Source: Scolanthus callimorphus (lineage: Eukaryota > Cnidaria > Anthozoa > Actiniaria > Edwardsiidae). Taken from it: a DNA stretch of 64,000 nt. The stretch is from positions 31,913,492 to 31,977,491 of the forward strand of contig CM066914.1 of the NCBI GenBank assembly GCA_033964015.1, given 5' to 3'. This document shows, piece by piece, positions 56,342 to 64,000 of the stretch (position 1 is the first letter of the stretch; each line of letters opens with the position of its first letter). Position numbers and translations under genes: made by a program. Under the pieces are notes generated by a model. That model had not been told where the DNA came from and made no database searches. It saw nothing but the letters and a program-made list of their open reading frames with translations.

Positions 56342-59300
56342 ATGTCTGGGGGTCTTGTATCTCCAACGACCTGCGGTTTTGCAAGAGTTGTAGCCTACGA
56401 GGCGGCATTGAAGGCAAGAGAGTTTGTAAAGCATAATGTAGATCCCGCCAAATCTCCAAAATCACAAGAAGCAGAGAAGAGGTATAAATGCTTCGCAAGT
56501 GTATTCGAAGACAGAGCGGAATCTTATAACATCCCAGACTACAAAACCTTCAGTAAAAGGTTTCCAGCCCTTGAAGCAGCAATCAAAAAGTGGAACCCAC
56601 GAAAAAAACATGAGAAAGAAAAATATCTAGAGCAGTTCTCTGTTAAACGTTGGCTAAACCTGCCAGAAACAAGGAAACGCGAGCATTCTTTTGCTGACTG
56701 CAAAGGTTGTTACCAGAGTTGTTCCTCTGTGCAGGCACTGTTTCCTGTTAGAAGTCCTAACCTGAAAGCCAAGGCAAAAAAAAATCCTTTCAATGTTTTA
56801 AGGGACATAAGTAATTCTAATAAGGACAATTATAACAATGAACATGTTAGCAGGAAAACTGCAACATCTGCTGCAAAGGAGATTTACAGGACACTGAATC
56901 CATCTTTCCAAAAGTGGTCTTGCTTAAAATTAGGTGAAGCCCTAGCAAAAGTTCCTGAGGCCAAAGTTCAGGTCAGGAAGACAGATGTTGAAAAGAAACG
57001 AGCGCGGCGTAAGCTACTCCGTAAGACCAAGGAGGAAGTAGAAACACACTGGAAAACTACATCTTTTGCAAGGTAAAAGAACTATATATTATTACATGTA
57101 ATTATGATCATACAGTTGTTCACTGCATGCTGCTAAAGTAAATAGAATACCATAAAATACCAAAAACAAGGCCCCCCACCCCCCCCCCCCCCCCAATATA
57201 TATACATATAAGCCACCTTGTTTCAAATGCAAAAAATCCTCCAATATTAATTAAGCCCCAGAATTTTACTGTAACCCATTTAAAGATTATGTGCATCTTT
57301 TGAATCCAGAACCGAAGCTGTAAAAAGAACAAAAAAAGCCAATACCATACTCGGTAACAGAAAAAAGAAAAAGCACACTGGAAAAGGGAACATGTTAGGA
57401 TGGAATGTAAGAGGATTAGTGAATGAAGTAAAAGGCTATGATAAGGAGCTTAAATTGCTTAACTGGTCTGAGCTAGCAAGAAAGTACCAAGTGAAGGACA
57501 AGCAGGGCAATGCTCCAAAGAATGGGGGTCAGATAGTCCAAGATACTCTTGTTGCACATCGCATAAACATCAACCGGTTCAAGAAGCATCAAAGCACTAC
57601 AGCATCTGGCAAACCAAGAGTAAGGCGAAGAAAGCTGAGAGGTCATGGTGGAGAGATATCAGTGCCAACTCCTGAATCCAATGATTCCCTCAAAGAGACA
57701 ATTAAAACTAAAATAAGAAGTGGTGAAATATCTATTGGTGAAATGATTGTTCCCAAGAAATATTCCAAGCTGATCCTTAACAAGAAGAATGAAGTAGAAA
57801 CCATAGAGTTTACTGTGGAGGGAAGAAAGAGGCCACTTGAAGAAATAAGGAGCAAGGTATTAAACAAGCAAAAGATTATGACAAGGCAGCACTCTGACGA
57901 TGTGTATAATGAAATGTCCAGATTAGATGTGAGCAAGCGTCTCCAGGAACTGAATGAATTTGAAGATAATGACTCACTGGATCAAATGCGAAACAAGCTG
58001 AAAGCACTGGAGCGAACACGACATCTTACTATCTGGCATGACCACTCAACAGTGGCAAACCATGGACATTTGCTATGCCTGGTTTCAGTCATGTACGATC
58101 CTGCATTCCACCTTACAACTGAAGAATATCAAGCTAAAACAGGCAAGGTCATTGACATTCAAGAGGAGGTAGAGCGTCCTCATGTCTACATTATTGCAAG
58201 GTGAGCTCATTAGTGAAAGGTTATGAAACAACTGGGCCATCTTGTAAGAAGTTAGCCAATCAGAAAGCGAGTACAGAAATAGAGGATATTACATGGCCGC
58301 GCGGAGATACGAATTTTATCTTCGAGTGTTGAAAATTTATCTCACGAGTGAGCGCAGCGAACGAGTGAGATCAATTTTTAACACGAGAAGATAAAAATCG
58401 CATCTCCAAGCGGTCATGTAATGTTCTGTTTATTATATAATCATCAATGAAATACCAAATTCAAATTTTATTTGAGTTAAGCTTAAAAATCGAGCATTGA
58501 GCAAAGGCAAGTGTGATATTTTCACATGTGAAAATAACATGTTATTTTCACGTGTGAAGATATCAAGTTCACGCGGGAGATCACCTGGTATTTCATTGGT
58601 GTTTATATAATAAAAAAGGATATTGACTTTCTTGAAATCTCAGACATTGAAAGATTTTTCTTATCTCTAAAAATTGTGCAAGTTATGAGCAGGAATTACT
58701 TCAAAACACTTAATTATGCTGCTTCCCAAATTTATTGAAGGTATTAAATTTCCTTTAAATGGTTTGAATAATATCTGAATGACTTTTTATGGGTTGGCCC
58801 GGTTGATGTAATTGCACAGTAAATTACCAGATAAACTTACCCCAAGGAGGGAATAAGAGTTTTAGTAAATAATACAGCTTTTGGGTACATTACTGAGCAA
58901 GGGATAGGGTTTTACTTAGCTAAAAGGATAAATGTTCTTACTTTGTTGTTCCAGATCCAATGACACAGATGCTGATCAACTTGCATATGCAGAAACTAGA
59001 TGTGAGTGTTTAAAAAAAATGAGTACTGCCATTGAAGTTGCCCCAGGATTTCCCACGTATGACAAGATGAGATTCTGCAAAGGGGATGGCCCTGCAGTTG
59101 ATTTGGAAGTTGGGCAACAAAGAGGAGGGTACTATGGTTGTGCAGGCTGCTATGTTCATGCAAACATGACCCACCTGCTGGACCATTCCTTCCGACGCCT
59201 GTCAGTCACTCTGGAGGAAAGACAGTCAGCAATTATCGAAGGGACAGTGGCACGAAGAAACACATTGCTACTAAACCCAAATCCAGTTACCAATATGAGT

Positions 59301-61193
59301 AGGCCTGAACTAGAGGAAGAGCTTGATAGCAGAGGCATTGAATTTGATGACGATAGCCTGAAACCAGTTCTCCAGCAAGAACTCACAGACCACCTACAAG
59401 GCCAAAAGCGAGTACCTGCTCTACTATATTTCACTCCCCAGGCTGTGATTCACACTCTGGGTTTAGAAAGTTATGAAGTCCTCCCCTGTGAGCCTATGCA
59501 CGACCTAGCAGGCCATATTGCAAATGTTCTTGCAGAGCTTCCCCATCACTTACCACAGAAGCAGCAGTCAGCCCTCCTTAAGCAAATCATCCAGCTAGCA
59601 TTTGAAGGGAAAGACAAGAAGAGGGCATGTGATCAGCGATACACCCTACTCCTGGTTTCCCATCAGATGCGCCACCAAGTACCCCTCAGATACCAGCAAC
59701 TACTCAACACCCTTGTCCACATGCAACAACTCCTTTATGAAAAAGATGAATGCCGCAGCCCTAGATCTGTCCTTCGATATTACAATCAAAGTTTCCTGCA
59801 TGCAATTTTGTGCTTTGAAATCCTTGGTTACAAGCCAAAAGAAATCACCTGCAGAAAACTTTATGGCAAATACTTCCATAACCTCATCAATCATGCACCT
59901 ATGCAACTAAGGCTAGTATCTGGCAGGGCAATCAATGCAGAGGATGAGGAGAGGCTATTTAATGCCATTAATGGGATCACAAGATCTACCTCATCCAAAC
60001 ACCCAGGCCACATCATTGGAAATGTGTTAGTGCGATTGCAGGCTGAGGAGGAGTTAAAAGAGGTAAATGAAGGAAACAGAGCAAATGAGCAAGAAAACAA
60101 GATCAAAAAACTTGCAAACAGCTTGACAAAATTTCCAGACACGCTAATTTCTGCAGATATCTTACAAAAATATCCCCGTTATTGGCAGGCTCACCTTGAA
60201 AGAATAAGTGATTTCCTTCTAGCTGGTTCAGATGTATGGTGGGAATATGATGGTGATAACATCATATTTTACGACTCAGAAGAACAGCCACGTTCCAGGC
60301 CTGAAGGTCCTACACTTCACCATTTTCGCTCTAGCACAATCCGTAAGGAAGAAAACCATCTAGCAGAATGCTGGAAGAGATGTTTGGATGATGACGTGCG
60401 AGTACCTGCGCATGTGCTTTATATTCCAGATCAACATGACATTGGTGTCACCAAGGTTAACACAGGATTTCTAGAAGATGTTGAAGATGTTGTTTTTGAC
60501 GATGAGCAAGAGCCTCCAGAAGATGACAACAGTGGATGTACTGATGATGAAGATGAAGTTGTTCTGGACTTACAGGATATTACTACTGCTTCCAATTCAG
60601 CTGCTGGAGAAGAATGCTTTGATGAGCTAGAAGACGCCAGTCAAACCTCTCAGCTCCTTCAAACTAACTCCACCCCTGATGAAGCTAACACTCCCATGCA
60701 AACAGATGTTGCATCTGCAACTTCTCATTTATCAAGTGATGAAACAGCTGCTCCCATGGAAACAGAACATGAATCCCCAGTGATGCCCTTGGAATCTCAC
60801 ACAACATGTTGCCAGCAGGAAGCTCCAAGTAGTGAGCATTCCAGCCAAATGACAACATACCAAACTCGTCTTGCACGAACAGTATCAGTTGTACTTGGAA
60901 ATGATGATGATATAAGCAGGCTTGATCTCCTGAAGGTGAAATTAAAGGATTCACCAAGTCAGTTCACATACAATAAGTTCATGGACTTGTTAACAGTGAT
61001 ACAAACAAAAGTTCTTCAACAGAATTCAATACTTAAGGCAAACTTTAAAGAATGGGACCAGGGATACTTTATTAATAACAATCTTAGAAACCCAAATCAT
61101 GATGACACAGACCAGGATGAACAAGCAGCAATACTGCTCAAGAAACTCCGCACAGCCGATATTTTGTTGAAACACTTGAAAATAGGGTTCTAG
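56342..61193 (+). CDS. Intact 1286-aa three-exon gene, DDE-transposase-like with SAP-like insert
   Basis: Exons 56342-57072, 57310-58200 and 58955-61193, joined at AG|A in both cases; total 3861 nt, no stop. N-terminal 240 residues are basic, with a Cys pair in HSFADCKGCYQSC. Exon 2 holds Arg/Lys-rich DNA-binding-like stretches (GKPRVRRRKLRGHGGEIS) and HLTIWHDHST (about residues 482-491). Exon 3 starts with RFCKGDGPAVDLEVGQQRGG (Asp 585), C-x2-C-x2-H (603-609), a SAP-like helix pair (about 655-690: SRPELEEELDSRGI), CEPMHDLAGHI (about 719-729), INAEDEERLFNAI, and KHPGHIIGNVLVRLQAEEEL. The C-terminus is acidic, then a helical domain. The family is widespread in coral gene sets and has no assigned function as far as I know. 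The motif order suggests an RNase-H-fold DDE enzyme related to CACTA transposases; that is inference. Intact frame against a dead sister copy implies selection or youth. Confidence 0.85.
58285..58616 (+). mobile_element. Composite double-hairpin MITE in intron 2, forward copy
   Basis: First hairpin 58287-58428: GGAGATACGAATTTTATCTTC, then CTCACGAGTGAGCGCAGCGAACGAGTGAG and the complement. Second part 58430-58616: inverted ends ATAATCATCAATGAAATACCA and its near-complement TGGTATTTCATTGGTGTTTA, with an inner palindrome TTTTCACATGTGAAAATAAC. CAATCAGAAAGCGAGTAC precedes it. The same composite lies inverted at 61240-61580. Confidence 0.8.
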
Positions 61194-61239
61194 AAATAAT
61201 TTTAGATTAATTTGACGATAATGATGGTACGGTTGTATA

Positions 61240-61580
61240 ATTTTATTTTATTATATAAACACCAATGAAATACCAGGTGATCTCCCGCGCGAAAACTTGA
61301 TATCTTCACACGTGAAAATATCATGTTATTTTCACATGTGAAAATATCACACTTGCCTTTGCTGAATGCTCACCTTAGTAAGCTTAACTCAAATAAAATT
61401 TGAATTTGGTATTTCATTGATGTTTATATAATAAACAGAACAATACATGACCGCTTGGAGATACGAATTTTATCTTCTCGTGTTAAAAATTTCTCACTCG
61501 TTCGCTGCGCTCACTCGTGAGATAAATTTTCAACACTCGAAGATACAATTCGTATCTCCGCGCGGTTAATATCCTCTATA
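61240..61580 (-). mobile_element. Composite double-hairpin MITE, inverted copy, 3' of the gene
   Basis: Complement of 58285-58616 over its whole length, with small differences: TATTATATAAACACCAATGA, CACGTGAAAATATCATGTTA and CGTATCTCCGCGCGG in the expected order. It starts about 45 bp after the stop codon of the 1286-aa gene and may contribute to its 3' end. Confidence 0.8.
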
Positions 61581-61724
61581 TCTTAAATTGGTGAAACATA
61601 TTAAATTACCAAAGTTTAGTAGTCATACTAACTATGAAAATGACTAAAGTTGTAAATACGAATTATGTATAGCAGAGAAATTCACTTTCTTGTCAAATTC
61701 TCAGTCTATTAAATAATATTATTA

Positions 61725-61860
61725 TATGGCAACGATAGTACGCGCGCTCTGATTGGCTAATCAGCGGGCAGAATTTTACCGTATTGCCCGTGGGCAATAC
61801 GCATTCCCGCCATTTTACAAAACGGGCGCGTGTGGCTGTCAGAGTTCATTCAAGCGAAGC
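61725..61860. mobile_element. MITE fragment with GCGCGCTCTGATTGGCT motif
   Basis: GGCAACGATAGTACGCGCGC, TCTGATTGGCTAATCAGC and the small palindrome GTATTGCCCGTGGGCAATAC. Same hallmark as the elements at 12150, 16858, 17305 and 17688. Ends not resolved. Confidence 0.5.
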
Positions 61861-62130
61861 AAAACTCAAACAGAAGAAACATTCGTCGTGGTCGAGGAAG
61901 CTAAACCTTTCTTCTTTCCGAACTGTAAAACCTCTATAAACTTAACTACCATCTGGATTGAGTGGAAACTGAAATGATGGGTGTAATACAAGGAAACATT
62001 TCGGGAAGTTTCAAAGAACTTCGCTCGGCAGACTAGTCGTGTTTTCGCGAGATTCATTGTTGACAAACAGATTTACATGGATTTTCAAGAAATTTATATT
62101 CCATCACATAGACAATCTTCCCACTCGCAT

Positions 62131-62418
62131 GTAACAGAAATATAAGGGGCAACTAACAGCGGATACAAGCGAAGATTTTGAAAACTTTATAGTTCTCGAG
62201 GACGAGACAACGAGAGTGAACATGAATCACGGATACAAAACTAAGACAAGAACCACTTCAGTGAAAATAATTTCGCCTGGCTCGTCGGTTATTTCCAGAT
62301 TGAGAAGTTGTGAATTATCATTTGAAATCCTCAAAGGTTCTCTGGATGAACATTCTTTAAACTCTTTGGTTGGAAACTTTAGTCGTCGTTGGAAAGTACT
62401 AAATGATGGAAAAATACG
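62131..62418 (+). CDS. Possible exon, unknown protein
   Basis: Acceptor GTAACAG at 62130, open frame through SEDFENFIVLEDETTRVNMN, KIISPGSSVISRLRSCELSF and HSLNSLVGNFSRRWKVLNDG, donor GTAAGA after AAATACG. Balanced composition and good splice borders suggest a real first or internal exon. The next exon was not found. I do not recognise the protein. Confidence 0.35.
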
Positions 62419-62579
62419 GTAAGAAAACTCCATGTAATGTAACTTAAGTAAGTTATTTCGCTCGATAAATTGAAAGCTGCCTTTCGCCATCAAAGTCGTG
62501 CGGCTGGTTTAGTTTGACTTTCGCTTCGTCTCCTCCCTTTGTATTTTTGTTTTATTAACTTTGTTTGAAAATGCCATAT

Positions 62580-62755
62580 AATAAACAACTTACTAACCTC
62601 GTTTGCTCAGGCAGTACGGAAAAATTCCAGACTTCGGGCTGAAATTTCTGCTTTACGAACCTCGCCCAGAGGCTCGGTCCGTAAAGCAGAAATTTCACCC
62701 CTCAGTCTGGAATTTTTCCGTACTGCCCTCGCGCTCGGTTAGTAAGTAGTTAATA
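62580..62755. mobile_element. Palindromic MITE
   Basis: Almost the whole element is one hairpin: CTTACTAACC(T)CG, GCAGTACGGAAAAATTCCAG, AGAAATTTC(T)GCTTTACG and their complements around a short loop GCCCAGAGGC. Confidence 0.8.
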
Positions 62756-63177
62756 TCAACGGAAGCCCCTATTCTAGTAAAATGCAGTGGGAAAGCGAAC
62801 AAAGGAATCCAGTTTAGGAATAAAACTATAGTAAGTTTGACTACAGCTGATAAACTGGTGTAATAAAATGGATTCAATTCAGTTCGATGCATTTTTTAAT
62901 GTTTTTACGTATATACTTTGCAAGAGTAATGGCTTAAATTTCACATGAATCTCTTAAATGTGGCTGCTAACCCATCTTACTTGAAATGGTCGTAATAGTC
63001 CTAAAAAGTCGTCGAAAATGATGATATTATTTCAAAACGTACGAAAAGCGCCAACTCCTTTCTCCCTCTTTGACCCGCGAGATCCCAAGTCCCGCCGCGC
63101 GTTTCCTAGGGAACATGTGAGTGACGTAACGCACATAATAAGACACATAATTACGACGAGGTATTACCAGAATAACA

Positions 63178-63815
63178 TACAAAAGCCAGCGTACACATAA
63201 AGTGAGCCTAACGTTAACTGCAGGCGACTGACAATAAAACCAACATAAAACCCAGTGAGTCGGGCCTCCAGCAAAACGCGGACAAACACACAGGAGCCAC
63301 AAAGCCGACAAACTACAGAGCAAACAGAACACATAAATGCACACAACGGTACGTACAAAGGCCCTATAATCTGCAACCAACAGACATCCATATTTCCATG
63401 TATAGGCGCAAAGAGCAAACGATATACTGATGTTGCAATCCAAACATGTAAACAAACTAACTAGCACCCCGGATAAAAGTTCATGACGCCGATAAGGAAA
63501 TATGACACAGGAACGTACAACCTACCACACTAAATATACCTCGTTTACTTCTACTTTTCCCGGAGCGGTAGCCGAGTTCTGTTCCGGCGAGTTTCTCTAT
63601 GAACGACGAAAGATGCCAGAAACACCGACAGGAGACGTGCGTGGTCGTAATCTTGAGTAATAACTGGCCAAATTCCGACGAACTCAGGACGGTTTAAGAA
63701 CGAGTGAAATGCGACAGGCAAAGCACATGGGTTCCACTGGAAACCTATAAAACAAAATAGAACAAACTCCGGTTTTAAGCTCATAGCCGAATAAACATAA
63801 CTTGAAGCACATTAC
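63178..63815 (-). repeat. ~640-bp dispersed repeat, inverted copy
   Basis: Reverse complement of 21135-21815. It ends near 63178 at the same point (GTACGCTGGCTTTTGTAT on the minus strand) where the other copy diverges. Its frames are broken relative to that copy, so it is not counted as coding. Confidence 0.75.
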
Positions 63816-64000
63816 ACAACTGGGCCCTTCCCACACCCGTAAATGTAAACAAGCTTGAAAGAGAACTAACTGATCACCCAACCGGGAATTTGTTTTTAGA
63901 CTGTGCAACAATTTTAGATACGGAGCAGATGTTGGCTGTACCGGAACACGTGCCCCCAGGGTTTCCAGGAATTTACCAACTGCCACTGACCAGCCCGGCA
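63816..64000. other. Window end, nothing supported
   Basis: A minus-strand frame (to 63986) runs off the repeat into this stretch (ARVPVQPTSAPYLKLLHSL). It has no recognisable motif. Confidence 0.3.

Overview
The window looks like a gene-poor, repeat-rich piece of an AT-rich invertebrate nuclear genome. Small exons with GT/AG borders, CR1/L2-like LINEs, DIRS-like and tyrosine-recombinase elements, CACTA-like transposase and many palindromic MITEs carrying a 'GCGCGCTCTGATTGGCT'-type motif point to an anthozoan cnidarian, most likely a stony coral. That placement is inference; no marker gene settles it. No rRNA, CRISPR or genuine tRNA gene was seen.

Layout. 0.8-7.5 kb: a minus-strand, many-exon SAM-domain gene with duplicated 39-nt exons. 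8.3-13.5 kb: a CR1/L2-like LINE with a 2A-like motif, AP endonuclease and reverse transcriptase, split by a hairpin element. 13.55-16.1 kb: a CACTA/EnSpm-like transposase gene with one in-frame stop and an eroded first exon. 16.3-20 kb: nested MITEs and a broken tyrosine recombinase. 22.1-28.9 kb: a decayed copy of a large uncharacterised gene, hit by two TTAA-flanked MITEs and a SINE. 29.8-31.8 kb: a basic coiled-coil exon and a kinase-domain exon with a frameshift. 33.9-37.9 kb: a four-exon C2H2 gene on the minus strand. 38.1-39.6 kb: a 128-bp satellite array with paired CRE palindromes. 41.7-45.3 kb: a cyclin-box-like ORF split by a Mutator-like element, and upstream of it a C2H2/tyrosine-recombinase/Myb pseudogene. 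46.5-51.3 kb: decayed coding pieces and a BEN-domain gene end. 52.0-54.9 kb: a DIRS-type gag-like fragment and a second CRE array in the opposite orientation. 55.3-61.2 kb: the intact copy of the large gene, encoding 1286 residues in three exons. 61.2-64 kb: MITEs and an inverted copy of a repeat also present at 21.1-21.8 kb.

How the parts relate. Most open reading frames belong to mobile elements or to families that behave like them. The intact 1286-aa gene and its dead paralogue share about 1 kb of 5' flank with YY1-like motifs, so promoter and gene were copied together. Its motif order (Asp, Asp, C-x2-C, then a 'PMH' block) resembles the nearby CACTA-like transposase, with a SAP-like segment inserted. 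This makes it the best candidate here for an undescribed transposase-derived family.
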